Source: Chrysemys picta bellii (lineage: Eukaryota > Chordata > Testudines > Emydidae). From it: a stretch of DNA of 64,000 bases. Shown in pieces: positions 1 through 12,505 of the stretch. The stretch is taken from the NCBI RefSeq assembly GCF_011386835.1, contig NC_088801.1, forward strand, positions 23,719,224 to 23,783,223, written 5' to 3'. The notes below the pieces were generated by a model. The model was not told the origin of the DNA. It searched no databases and saw only the letters and a list, made by a program, of their open reading frames with translations. The position numbers were made by a program, and so were the translations under genes. The first letter of the stretch is position 1, and every line of letters begins with the position of its first letter.

Positions 1-1263
1 TTTGTACACTTGCTCCAATTAAATTATTTTTCTTCAGGGAAACTTGCGAGGCACTTACATAAATTCTGTTAATTTCTAAGTAATGCAGTCCTGACAATCA
101 CTTAAGACAAGATAGTTGATACTGCTGTCAGGAAAGACTCTTTTTCAAAAGAATGTTTTTATAGAATATCATTGTGACACTTTGCTCAGATGGATGTCTT
201 TAGCAGAATTTGATTAATGTAATGTAATAAAAGAGATGCACACTAAAGTGTCTGTACATGTCTTGTTAAGTATGTTTGATTCATTGTATGTAGTTCTCCT
301 CACTTCTTTTCTCTTTCCTCAGTTCATTTTTTATCATTTCAATAATATATCTATAAATATGAAAAAGTTGGCACTTTCAAAGTCTTTGACATATATGGCT
401 ATTAATTCATAACTCTAAAAAATTGTATCTTTCAACTTGTCATTTTAAAACTTGTACAGTTTATTACAGTAAGTAACCTGTGTTGGAAATTAGATTTTGA
501 ACTTTAGCAAGGAGATAAATAAGCTTGTGGACACAGAAGTTATGGAGAAGATACCTAGATACAGTAATAAAATAAAATCACATGAAAAGATCACTTACTT
601 GAAGATGATAATTTCAGAGCTCCCTGAGGATCACATTAAGATCATATATTGGAAATGGACTGCAAGTTTAATGCCAATAATTTTAATTCCCAAAAGTTTT
701 ACAATACTTAGGTTTTTTTTTTTTTTTTTTGGTCAATTGTGCTTGTCTCATCCCCCAGGTACTTTACATATATTAAAAGCACAGTTTTTAATGAATTACA
801 TCAAATTACTCTTAGAAAGACTTCAAAAAACCTTCTCAGCCCACTTGCCATCTCCACCTTTTCTCAATAAATTTCCTGTAGCACAGGGAAAACCTGGGAA
901 ATCATAATATCCTCATGACTCTATTTATGACAACATTTTAGAGTAACTAGGTTACTTACTTCCCTGTTAGCTAACTGAGTCATGAGGATATAATGATAGT
1001 CCTTAACATACTTGGTTCCTGATTCAAACTTAATTTTTTATATTAAAATAACCACTGTGATTCTTCCCTGCTGAGGACATCCTGGGGCTTGTGGTAAGGG
1101 CTTCAGTAATCCTTTCAGAGCAAGTGTGACAGGTTGTTGGGCACAATGTGACCCCGGCAGACTTAAGAGTGAGGGCTGAAATGGTAGTTGTGACTGGGGT
1201 TTCTCCGTATTGTTTTCAGACATCATAAAGCCAATTTGGTTGCTTGTTGTAAATGTTGGGCTC
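1..1263. other. Non-genic stretch, nothing recognised
   Basis: AT-rich sequence without a recognisable exon or repeat. A run of 18 T lies at 713-730. The open frame crossing it (497-907) codes a phenylalanine run from that tract and has no other protein-like property, so I do not treat it as a gene. Confidence 0.6.
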
Positions 1264-1490
1264 TAAGGGCTTGTCTGGACTAAGAAGATGTGTTACTGCT
1301 TCATTGTGGTTTGACTGGTGGAAACTTCTAATCTAGTCACTCTACCCCAGTGCAAAATGGAGCATGCACCCAGTGACATACCAAGTTACATCACACAAGT
1401 GCAGCACATCTACACTAGGGATTTCCACTGGCATAGCAACACTGGCCTAGCTATACTGGTGCAAAAATACCTAGTGTAGCCAGGGCCTTA
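1264..1490. mobile_element. MITE with 'TAAGG..TGTCT' termini
   Basis: The left end reads TAAGGGCTTGTCTGGACTA and the right end, reverse-complemented, reads TAAGGCCCTGGCTACACTA. These are imperfect terminal inverted repeats about 227 bp apart, with no coding capacity. The interior has a self-complementary segment around 'ggcctagctatactggtgc'. The ends resemble those of the element at 28821-29107, so both probably belong to one non-autonomous DNA transposon family (hAT-like by appearance). I could not fix a target-site duplication. Confidence 0.65.
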
Positions 1491-2944
1491 GTGAGGAAAT
1501 AAAAGCCTGGCAGAAGAATATTACTACCCTATTTTGTTTTGATGTTACACCCGCTGGATTATGCCATTTGCCTACAGGATATTGAGAGTTGATATCCTGA
1601 GAGTCAACATGCCACAATGCAGTGCACTGAGGAGAATGAAAAGTTTATACACAACAAACCTAGAGAGGCGACCACATTAAAAGCTGGGTGGTTTGGAGTG
1701 TTTATGATAAAGCACAATGACAGACGGGAGGTGGGTTTGTTGGCAGAAGAGAAAAAGGAAGTCATGGTTGCCCATCCAGGAGTGATGGAAAACCACACAA
1801 TGTAACTGCCAAACAGGTTTTCAAACCAGCAAGTGTCTGAGCATAACACAGCAAGTACAGGAGATGTTGTGGGTAAAGAAATGCAAAATCAAAGCACCCA
1901 AATGGGGGCAAATAAATTAGCCATAGGAAACGGAAGGTGTGAGTGGTGGGGACTCAGGATGTAGATAGTACAATGTGCAGTCCTGTCTCTGACACACTTA
2001 TGGTTTGCTGTGCTCTGGGTGACAGGCTATTACATTATCTGTGGATGCGCTTGTGGCAGAAGCTTGGTCTCAAACTAGTATGCTAGTCTGGGCTTGTGTT
2101 AGGTTAAACCACATAGCTTATTAACTCATGTCCTTGAAACACTATGGTTGTTATTCATTATACAGTCACAGTATCAGACAGAGATGCTGGGGTTCAATCT
2201 CAAGACCCACCACTGTACAGTATTTCCCTATGGAAAACCATAGACGACAGGCATCACTGAAAATCAGAACTCATCCCTGCGAGCCCAACGGTATGTGATG
2301 GGGGTTGATTGCTCTTAAAACAAAGCTAAATCCCCAGGATACATGAGAAAGTATCATACTTCTAAGCTGTCTCTCTGTATGACTAGATGCAACTGGGCAA
2401 TTTCAGCAATGTGGGGTCTAGAAAAATATTATGGGGAACTAAAAGGCAAGAGAAAAAAATATGAGAGGGTCAGGCACTAAATCATTGTAGAAATTCCCTC
2501 TCACCCCCCAAACACACACAAAAACTAGGCATGCTTTAGACACTCCTTATTCCTACACAGGAAAGTATATGGTCCTGCAAAATATGTGAAGGTGATCAAT
2601 GAACCTGCTGTCTGACCATAAGTCCTTTCCTTTTGTTAATTGGTTGCATAAATAAGGCACAGTACTCTTGTAAACATTAATAAAACTGTATGTCAAAAGA
2701 CTCAACTGCACTGATTCATGTCAGCATGCACAAATCTTCTTTAGATGTGTTTCTTCACTGGAGGAACCTACAGTTTTGCCAGGCCTGAATTTCAGAGGTG
2801 TTGACAATCTGCCACTCCCAGCACCTTGGAAAAATCACACCTCTACTGTATTTCCATGAAATTTTCTTAAATTAATTTTAACAGTATGTATTCATTCAAA
2901 TATTTGTTAATTAAACTATTTTTGCACAAAACCACTAGTTATTT
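1491..2944. other. Non-genic stretch, nothing recognised
   Basis: No repeat family, splice-framed exon or RNA gene could be supported. Short open frames on both strands overlap each other at 1604-1849 and look like chance. Confidence 0.5.
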
Positions 2945-3041
2945 CATAATTACTGTTTTTCAAACCTCACTTTTCAGAGAATTGCTGTTCCACCCTCGCA
3001 GTAGAAAGAAAAGAGAACAAAGGGGGAAAGCAAAAGTGAGC
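2945..3041 (+). repeat. Left arm of a 97-bp inverted repeat
   Basis: This segment matches the reverse complement of 4120-4216 over its whole 97 bp without gaps. I count two mismatches (a C/T and a T/C in the 'accctcgcagtag' part). Similarity stops sharply at both ends of the arm. The arm begins cataattactg and ends aaaagtgagc. No flanking target duplication is visible, so it may be a long terminal inverted repeat, or an inverted duplication from template switching. Confidence 0.9.
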
Positions 3042-4119
3042 CAGACTGCTAGGAAAGAAGAGCTCTTATTGTGCTGATCAATATGTCAGTGGGTGACCGA
3101 CTTGGATAAGTTTCTAGAATGATGGCAGAAAGTAAACAGCAATAAAATGAATAAAACAAGCATTTATTAATAAGACCACCACCACCCAAGTAAGCAGGGG
3201 TAACAGTGCACCATAGTGCCAATCACTTTGGGGTTGACTTCTCAATTCAGGTAAATTAGAATAGCTGCATTGATACCCATAGAACTATGCCTATTTAAAC
3301 CAGCTGAAAATCAGTTTGAGGATCCCTCTAGGAACTCACTTTCTCCCACCTTACTTCCCTTGATACTGTTATCTACAATAACTTCTATATGTTTAGGGCA
3401 GGGCTTTTATATAGCAGTAGTGGCCAGACTATGACTGATTTTTGTTGCACCTGTGACACCTTAAATTAGCTACAGGTAGGCTGATTTAGGCCCAGTAGCA
3501 ATTAGTTGCCAGGAAATCACTCACACAGTTACTCTCTTTCCCTGGTGTTAAACAGGGGAGAGAAGGCTTTTCTTCTGTGAGGTAAGACTTTCTACTTCCT
3601 TGAGCTGAAAAAGAAAAGGAGAAATAACCTATGTTTACAATGTTACATAACTAGCTAATTCCTTAAATAAGAAAACAGAAAATTCAAAAAGGAGAAATAA
3701 GAAAATGGATTTCCTTTCTACTCTGCGGAAAGATTGTAGACATTTAGGGTTTGACTCTGTTTTTGCAGCAAAGAATTTAAGCATATCCTTAAATATAAGC
3801 GAGTAGTCCCATGGAAGTTAATGTGTGTTGGAGGAAATCATTAGGGCTATTCTGTATGCTTGAAGTTAGACATGTACTTAATGGCTTTGCTGAATAGGGC
3901 CAGAGATGCTTAGATGTTTGTATGCCTGAGTCCTTTGAGGGTAGAAGACAGTTAAATAGCACTAAGGCCCTGGCTCAAGTGAATAGACTCTTGCACTGAT
4001 ATAGAAACCCATTAGAATCACTGGGGCTTTTAAGCAGGTGCAGGGGTCTGCCCATACGAAACTTATTGTAGGGCCATGGTCTTTGAATGTTACATACATG
4101 TATTCATTGTTACATACAT
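3042..4119. other. 1078-bp spacer of the inverted repeat
   Basis: Unique-looking AT-rich sequence between the two 97-bp arms. It holds no long open frame and no repeat family I recognise. If the arms are transposon ends, this is the cargo of a non-autonomous element about 1.27 kb long. If they are an inverted duplication, it is ordinary host DNA. Confidence 0.6.
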
Positions 4120-4216
4120 GCTCACTTTTGCTTTCCCCCTTTGTTCTCTTTTCTTTCTGCTGCAAGGGTGGAACAGCAATTCTCTGAAAAGTGAGGTTTG
4201 AAAAACAGTAATTATG
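4120..4216 (-). repeat. Right arm of a 97-bp inverted repeat
   Basis: Reverse-complement partner of 2945-3041, with 95 of 97 positions identical by eye. The near identity means the two arms are young, or have been kept alike by gene conversion. Confidence 0.9.
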
Positions 4217-7200
4217 CTCTGCTCTCAAGGTCCTTGAATAATAAGCAAGGGGGTAGCTAAGAAACTTGTCTCCTGAGGGACTTCTGTTCCCTGTTCACAG
4301 TAAAACAGGAGGGGGAAAAATCTTTACCTTCTCCCTGACTGCTCCAGCACCCATTATAAAAGCAACAGCTTAGGTATAATTCACTTATGTACAGGAAACC
4401 CTGTACTACTAAATATAAGCTCAAACTGGACAAAGCCTATTTGATTGTTGAGTCTTTTCCTCTGTGAAGACAGAGGCTATATCTTATATCAGACTGAAAA
4501 TGGATGATCAAGAAATGATCATTTACTAGAGAGAGGGAAAGACAGTTTTGTTTGCTGCTTGTAGTAAATGTTCATAGTGTTGATGTACAAGACCTTAAAC
4601 AATTTGAAAAATGAGGAAGGGGTGTTACAGGGTGTAGAACAGGTTCTGGAGAAAGGGGTGTGGGCTGTGCTGGAAGCACAATAAGGTCAGGGCTGAAAAA
4701 TGTAACTTTATGGTAAAATCCTCTTTGACAATGGGGTTTCCTTCCCTGTTTCTTTAATGCTGACCTCTGACTTGTCATATTATCTTCCAACAAGAAGAAA
4801 AGTGAGAATTAAAAAAATAATGGTAACCTCCACCTTCCACATTAAACAAATAGCTAGGTTTGGTTTTTAGAAATAGATTGGCATCACTCCATGGTACTGT
4901 TCCTATGCATGTGATGGAATAGGGCCTGTGACCCCAGTACACCACCTACATGATAGGTGGTATTTTTAATTGTAGATCCAAGGACCACATTTCCAGTCTC
5001 TCTTTACCTCCCCACAAAGCAGGGCTCCGTAGAGAACATGTTCAGCTCACCTCCATGGCATGCCAGAGTTGCAGAGTTCTTCCATGTACTCACCTACTGT
5101 GCAGCAGAGCTGCTGCATTTGCAAAGGGTTGGTCCCATTTGCTCCTAAATGAAATTTCCAAATATTCAGTTATCAGGCCTCATTATCTCTTCCTGGAAGG
5201 TAAAAGTCTTTACTACCTTGATATAGTTCAATCTTCAATTTAAAAACAAAATTGTTATGTAAAAGTATGTTTAGAAAGTAAATTTTATTAGATTAAGTAA
5301 TTAGTTTTGTAATTGAATCTTTGGTGATGTGTTTATTTAAGAAATATGCCTGAGTTTATATATGTCAAATGATTTACATATAAAAACTACATCAAGTGAT
5401 TCACATATAAAAATGACATAATTGCTATTAAATTTAGCAGCCATATGGATGGCGAAGAGAGCTGCTTTATTGGCTTCAGCAACTATTTTTTATTTCTACC
5501 TACCTAATGTCAGTATTTCTGTTTGTCAGCAGATAAAACACTTATGTGCAGGAAAATAGTCTCCAAAACCTAACATACAGAGATTTAATGTTAATATAGG
5601 AAGGGAAGTGCATAATCCAGAAAAACAAGAAAAACCAAAAATTTGGTGTTATTGTGGAGCTGAGAGAGGGGTTTGTCATTTTTATCAATGAGACTAAACA
5701 CTAGTTCTTGCAATATGTGCCATGTGAGATTTTATTGCTTTCTGTTATTTTTAGTACTAGAAGAGAGATTAAATGAAATCTGGGATTATTTCAGACAGTG
5801 TTAGAAATGTGCTATAAAAGTTCATCATCAGCATCAGGCTGACCCAGTTGGATTTTGCGGCTTTAGGTATTCCTCTATGAATACTCATACAATTAACTTA
5901 TGACTGAAGAACTTTATCTTGGATGGATGATGAAGTGGGGAGCAGTAAATATCCCTATTAATATGGGGATTTTTCCCTCCGATGGTATTAATTTCTCTAG
6001 GATTAAATGTAGTGGTACCAGTTTTTGATCATGAAAAGACCCATGTGCATGTTGACCGTTACAGAGTTGAGTTGACCCACTGATGTGTGTGAAGTTCCAC
6101 ACATGCATAAGTCTTTGAAGGATCAGGGACTCAGTTTGTGCTATCTTCTTTTCAGCCTATATTAAGCGTTGGCTTTTACAAGAACTAAATGAGGTAAATG
6201 TAAATTGATTTAGCTTCCCTGTTTTGCTTCTTTTCTTCAGAGGAAGAAGATTACATCTTGTATCTGATTAATTAACTGCTTTTATAGCGTTTAAATCTTT
6301 ATTTACATTTTAAAAATTAATGGGCTCAATTTGGCTGACTTGACTCATGTTAATGATTATAAAATGGCACAGCTGAGTGCCTTCTGCATTGGTCACAAAC
6401 CCAGACACACGCATGGAGTCAAGAAGGCTTAGATCTTTGTTAAAAGAGAGCGACTGTAGCATGGCTCTACAATCAACCTTCAGTTGTTGGAGAAAGTGAA
6501 AGCTCTTCCTTGCTTCTTCAGGTGTTGAAGGCCTCCCTTGCCTTTATTCAAGGTGGATTTTGCTGATTCAGGTGTTGGCCTTTGTCTTTCCTGTGTGCTT
6601 TGCTGAGATGGGTCCTCTGTCATAACACTAATGGCTTATACTTTTGGAAAGGTGCTTGAGGTGATGTGTGGGGAAGAGAGAAGAGTGTCACTAAATTCAC
6701 CACAACAGCTACATCTGAAGTGCTAGTCATACTAGTGGCAGCAAATTAATGAACTTTTCGCTCTGGCCCTTATTGTAGCAACCTGGTAGGGTGAGTGGAG
6801 ACTGCAAGAACCAGTGTTAGGAGCTGTTTTTGTGTGCTTCCTATTTTCACCTTGTTCTGTATTGACGGAGTGGAGAGTAGCTTGTGTGTGAGAGAGCAAA
6901 GCGCATTTCTAAAGAGGAAGAGCCCCCTCCCCCCCCCCCCCATATAATGAAGAGTTCAGCTGAAATAAGTGGGGAATTTTTTTTTCTTGCATGCCAGATT
7001 TCTTGCCACTTTCAAGCTAATCCTTTCAGTTCACTTCAAAATAGTCACTGAAGTAGCTTAGAAAAAGAGAGGAAAAAGATCTTTGATATGCTAGATCAAC
7101 CAAAAGTTTAAAAAAATCTCTCTTTGTATCTGCCATTTATAATGCAAATCTCAAGTTAGCATTTTGGGCTCACTTTGCTGGGTTCACTGAAGTACCTCAG

Positions 7201-7314
7201 CATACAAAGAGTGAGATACAGAGGGAGATCCCAAATGACAGAGTGTTTTTGATAGTTCAATAATAAATAAAAAAGGAATTTAAATCTTTTCATTTTTTAA
7301 GTACCTTTCACCTC

Positions 7315-7348
<34 letters not shown>

Positions 7349-7374
7349 CTATTACTGTATATTAGTTAAAGACA
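4217..7374. other. Non-genic stretch with simple repeats
   Basis: No gene or known repeat recognised. It contains a 13-C run (6929-6941) and a (TG)n tract followed by (GA)n at 7316-7348. Confidence 0.55.
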
Positions 7375-7445
7375 TTGAGCCATATCATTAGCTGATGTAA
7401 ATCAGCAAAGCTACATTAATGCCAGTTGAGGATCTGGCCCATTGA
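7375..7445. repeat. Fragment of a dispersed palindromic repeat
   Basis: The text 'gatgtaaatcagcaaagctacattaatgcc...gatctggccca' is a degraded copy of a sauropsid repeat that also appears at 37548-37622, 44150-44215 and 62590-62712. These copies share the theme 'gtgtaaatcaggagtaactcc...gactgaagtcaat...ggccc'. Confidence 0.45.
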
Positions 7446-7584
7446 GTCAGGCATTTCCAGCTATCTTCTATGGATTAGAGAAGAGAATGTGTATTAACAG
7501 TACATGTTTGGACAGAGAACACCTGAATAGGCCCCTGGCTTGCAAAGAAAACACATTTTAAAGGTTCAGGTTCCATAAAGAATA

Positions 7585-7655
7585 CTAGCTTGATTTTTCA
7601 AAGGTGCTGAGCATCTGCGCTCCCATTGGCTTTGATGGGATTTGTTGGTGCTCCA
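7585..7655. repeat. 'tcaaaGGTGCTGAGC' repeat fragment
   Basis: Reads 'tttttcaaaggtgctgagcatctgcgctcccattggctttgatggg'. The same core occurs at 16765-16890, 20640-20830 and 43360-43475, sometimes as its own reverse complement. This shows an old palindromic interspersed repeat. Confidence 0.6.
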
Positions 7656-10600
7656 TATGTATCTCCTGCCACATTTAAAAAAACCCAAAGCTAACTTTAC
7701 TGTGACTCCGCTGACTTCAATAGAGTTGTATCAGGAATGAATCTGCCTGCTGCGTTTTCACTGGAAGATGCAAACACGTTTATACTTTTATGAACAGGAA
7801 AAGGAATTTCATTAGCAACAATTTAACTTCTATTGGATACTATGCATTGTGTGTATTTTAAAAAAATTCTTTGGGTAACTTCACAAGACCTGTAGAAATA
7901 GAGGGGATAGAATCACTTTTAAATTTCTGTGGTCTCCTTGGTTTTAACCCTATTACATTCCCTAGCTCTGTTCTACGAAAGGTACATACAGTATAAAAAC
8001 ACGTTTTTGAAATGCCAGTTATTTGGTTTTCTATTGGAGCTGCATCGATTTCCAAAGAGACCTTGTAGTGAAAGTGACTGAAAATCATGATGGACCCTAC
8101 CCTGCCTTCCTAGTGCATTCAAAGTTCCTATTACTATAATTTTATTAAACCAAGATTCAAAAGCTGAAATCAGGATGTCACCCAAAACAATGCAAATGCC
8201 CAATTTACTGAACCTCATTATCTCTTGGTGTGAGGTGCTGTAAAAATGGATTTGAAGACATGGTCCCTTCCAAACGAAATCCAGATTGTAAACTCTCTAG
8301 GGAAGTTTCAGTGTGCATGGATAATCAGTCCTTTATTGGTAAACTCTTGTAAATTCCTTAAATGTTTACTGCATTTGCATGGAAAATGTTGATATTTATA
8401 TTAAAGCTGTATGGTTTTAACCCTCTTGCTGCTCTCCACTGCACCTGCTGTGTTGTAATTATCTATATCATGCTGAAATTGCTGGTGTCTTTCATTAGAT
8501 GTGGTGCATATGGTGGCTCAGCAAGTGTGGTTCTACTAGGACATATTTAGTCTGGTCTGTAACATGAAGATCTTATCAAATATTCCAAATGATGTTTGTA
8601 CTCTATTTTTTTACTTACGATTGTAATATTCTGCATTGACTTAAGAAATTAGTAGAATAAAACACATCTTGAATCATACATTTTTAAATTTTTATTTCAA
8701 TCTATAAAACAACTCCCTATCCAGAACTCTGGATACCCTTCACATACGTTTTAAATCAGTATGACATAGGAGTTGCACAATAAATAGTCCAAAGGAACCT
8801 CATAAAAATGTATTCCTTGGCTGCTGAATACCTGAGGCTGAAACCCAAGCATCAAACTCAAGTACCCCTTTGCTACTATGCTGCTGCTTCTGGAAATCTT
8901 CACCCATCTCATCCCAATAAAGTGCATAACAAGCTGTGGTGGAGGAAAGAAAATGAGCCAGTAAATCGGATCTTTATGTTCAGAAGTTTTGATTATTTTG
9001 TTGAATCTGGGAAATGTTTGGATTAATGTTTTATAGTCTATCAAAAGCTAAATTGTCACAGATGGCCTCGGCATAACGTAAAGACAACGGCCTGATCCAA
9101 AGCCCATTGATGCCAATTGACTGCACTAGATTGTGGATCAAGTTTTATGAGTGTGCAACCTTTAGTGTGGTAGGACATTTAGAGACAAACATAGGATGCA
9201 TCTTAAATTCAAGGTTCAACATTTTCCATTTCTACCAGTCTGAAAAACTCTTAATAAATCTTAAAGCTGAACTTGATTTTAGACGTACGTTGAAAATCCC
9301 TAAAATGGTTACCTCTGAATTCTGTTTCATACATAACGTGAAAACCCAGCATTCACAGCTGACAATCCTGACTTGCAGTGAAGTCTCAGGAATGTGCTAA
9401 TACTTCATGTACGTTCTGTCTTTTCAGGTGTAGGAGCTGACACTTCACAATCATTGGGCTTCTGACAGAAGGGTATTTTTGAAACACTGTGATTTAAAGT
9501 ACTGCTAGACTGTGCTGTGGGGAAGCCTGTAATACTTCTACTGCCTGTACCAGGCTATTAGGGAAAAACTCAGGGGAAAAATATAAATAAAATATGCCCA
9601 AGCATGCAAACCAATGATCTGTATGTTAAGCCTATTGGCACATACAGGACAATTTTATTGCATGACCTACTGGTTTAAAAACATCAAAAATATAAGTCAA
9701 ATCACTTGAAGAACTGCTGTTTAGTGAGTTAGAATGAATGAAGTCTTTAGTGAGTACAAGCTTTCAGATTCATTACTTGCTTCTCTTCTAGTCATGCCCT
9801 ATACCAGTCTTAACTGCCCCAGGCAGTCTTTTTGAGGACATTTGACCTGCCAATCATATTTCAGAAACTACTGATATGGTACTTGCTGATTTAGTTTAGA
9901 TTCCAAACAGGCTAGCTGCTGGATTACAGACTAATGACCCATCAGATGCTAAAGGCAAAGGCTTGAAGTGCACTAGTGAATTAAGCTTCAACATTGTCTG
10001 AAGGGAAGAATTTATTATGCCATTAAATTTGATTCAATAAGTTTCACTTCTTTAGATATATTGCACTAAGTAAAAAGTAAGAAATTAATGTAACTAAGAG
10101 TGTTGCCATTTTTCATTTTATTCAGGTAATGATGTTTAGGTATAGCACCAAGGGACAATATTTTGTTAAATTTTAGAAATATCAATAGGAACGATAGGTT
10201 GGGAAAACTGTGCATGGCTGACTAACCAACCATGGACTTCCACAGACTAGGTTCAGTTGAGTGTATGCTTCAGTTGGTAAATACATAGGAAAGTGAGGTT
10301 TGCCTGATCTGATGATACCCTAGGTGAGGTTCCAGGGGGCTTTCCATCAAATATCAAAGCCTCAGAGGTGTAAAGATATTATCAGGAAGTTACAGATGGC
10401 ACTTGAGGTTTAATGTGAAACTTAATATAGACACATAATGAGATGAGTCAAATGAGGATTTCTGCTTGATTCTCAGATGATGTATAGGAATCTGAAGAAA
10501 ATCCCATAATATAAAGATCATTCTGAAATAAAACAAAATTAAACATTTGGTGTTTTCTCTGTCTACATATGTCTCATGGTTGCCTTATAGCAACATATAA

Positions 10601-12078
10601 AATGTTTATAAATAATAACAAAGATACTTAGGAAAATAATAGGATGCTTGTCTTTAGCTTTTGTCATCATTCACAATGTTTGATAAAGCCTTCTGAGGTT
10701 TTAAAAGACATTTAAATGTTGTAAAGGTGATCATGTTATCAGTGGAATAGCCAAAAATTTTATGCTTTCTAATATGTGAAATGTAAGTATCAGTAATGCA
10801 GTATTTTCTTCTGCCATTCTCCTATACTAGCGGGAGTGGGAAGATAACAGGGTTTAAAAAAAAAAGTGGGGAATGGTGAGTGGGGAAGCCTATGAACCTG
10901 TTTAAATGGGTTGGACCCTAGTATTAATGATGAATAACATTATTACAAATGTTATATGTTGCAGTGAGACACAAATGAACCGCTCCGCTAAAGACAGTAG
11001 GTCTGGGATTAGGATTTTTCATTAGAACATTTTAATCACATTAGTACAATCCATAATCAAAGGGAATATTAAATAGTCTAGACTCAAAATTAGAATTAAC
11101 CTAATGGACTGAATCTCTTTTTTTCCCTTTTATAATCACTCATTTCCTAAAAGGTGGTAGCTGTCCTGGTGAGCCAAGGAGTGGTTAAAAGTTACTCTGA
11201 TTTATACCCATACCTAGCTCTAACTTTCTTTTTTTCTTTTTCTTTTTCTTTAAATCTACATTCTGGAAAGACAAAAGTTCACTTTGACTTTTCTAATGAA
11301 TCTATTTTTCTGTTTTGGTCTGGACCATTAAGAGAAACTACAATTATGTCCATTTAGATTTTCCCCTTAGACTAGTAGTAAAATACAAATTTATATAATT
11401 CAGCTGACAACCACAAGCTTTGCTGTTTGTCTGTCCATTCAATAGACTCTCCAAGAAAGGCAAGTCGGTACCAGCGATCTGCCCATTAGGCTGCCAGGAA
11501 ATTCCATACTGCTCTCGAAAAACTGTCGGTGCCAACGAAACATCACACACAGACACATGCACCCCCAAAATAACTTAAAACAATACACTGTATTGATGTT
11601 TAATTGATCTGTTAAGCAAAGCTGGTTGTATCCTTGTTTTTGGATACAAATGTGCACAATCATTTGCCTCCCAGCTTAGTGAAAACTCTGTAGTCCTCCT
11701 TCATTTCCTCATGGCTACCAGGATGTCTGTGAGAGTATTTTTGATTTAATTGGTGAACGTTATCTGCCTGTAGTACAGACTGTAGCAAAGAGCAGGGAGT
11801 TGACTGCACAACCTGCTTGTCTGTGTATGTGGAAGAAGGTGGAGTTTCATGTAGTACATCATCTCTAATTTGCTTCTGTGATTCCAGGTAGTCAGGACCT
11901 TATTTCATAATCACATTTAACAAATAATTCCAAATCCACCTTTTGTTTTACTGGAAAAGTTGTTATTGTTTCAGAACTAGGATGCAGAAAACAGGCATCT
12001 TATCACTAGTGGATTTATTCAAGTGCATGTCATGTTTTTCTACACAGTTCACCCCACCACTACTTAAATTATCCACTC
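7656..12078. other. Non-genic stretch, nothing recognised
   Basis: About 4.4 kb without a supported gene or clear repeat. Open frames of 60-100 codons occur on both strands but overlap each other and show no protein-like features. Confidence 0.5.
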
Positions 12079-12120
12079 TATATCCTGGTGGTTAGGGCAC
12101 TGGCCTGGCATGTCGGAGAC
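12079..12120 (+). repeat. 5' part of a tRNA-derived SINE
   Basis: Contains 'ctggtggttagggcactgg', which looks like the tRNA-type A-box region of a SINE, followed by 'cctggcatgtcggagac'. It stops at the left end of the MITE at 12121. The same SINE resumes at 12368 with a B-box-like GGTTCAAATTCC. Confidence 0.7.
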
Positions 12121-12367
12121 TAAGGGTATGTCTACACAGCAGTTAAACACCCACAGCTGACTCAGGCTCATGGGGCTCGTGCTGTGGGGCTGTAAAATTG
12201 CTGTGTAAATGTTCAGGCCCCGGCTCTGGGACCCTGCAAGGGGGGGACAGTTCCAATGCTTGGGCTCCAGCCCAAGCCTGAACATCTAAACAGCAATTTT
12301 TAGCCCTGTGAGCCTGAGTTGGCTGATCCGGGCACAGGTTTTTTTATTCCAGTGTAGCTGTACCTTA
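12121..12367. mobile_element. Palindromic MITE inserted in a SINE
   Basis: The left end is TAAGGGTATGTCTACAC and the right end, reverse-complemented, is TAAGGTACAGCTACAC. A long internal inverted repeat pairs about 12194-12218 (aaaattgctgtg...) with 12276-12301, so the element folds almost end to end. It has no coding capacity. It splits a tRNA-type SINE between the A-box and B-box regions, which places the insertion after the SINE. Half copies of the same family lie at 20270-20372 and 42365-42500. Confidence 0.8.
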
Positions 12368-12415
12368 AGGTTCAAATTCCAGATCGTCTGCCTGATTCAG
12401 AGTGATGCGGGATGA
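12368..12415 (+). repeat. 3' part of the split SINE
   Basis: Begins with a B-box-like GGTTCAAATTCC (12369-12380) and continues 'agatcgtctgcctgattcagag'. It continues the element at 12079-12120 interrupted by the MITE. Confidence 0.65.
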
Positions 12416-12505
12416 AAAACTCCATTCTGAATCAGGCAGTAGGGGAGAGACTTAAGCTGGGTCTCCACATCCCAGTCCAGAGCCCTAACAACCAGATTAC
12501 ATGGT
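12416..12505 (-). repeat. Second SINE copy, opposite orientation
   Basis: Reverse-complemented, it reads 'ctggttgttagggctctgg...gagaccc...ctgcctgattcaga', which is the same SINE as 12079-12415. The two copies meet tail to tail. Their ends form a 14-bp perfect stem, CTGCCTGATTCAGA against TCTGAATCAGGCAG, over a loop of about 25 bp. Confidence 0.65.

Noticed and set aside
497..907. 136-codon plus-strand open frame
   Set aside because: It crosses an 18-T run that yields a phenylalanine run and has no other protein-like property.
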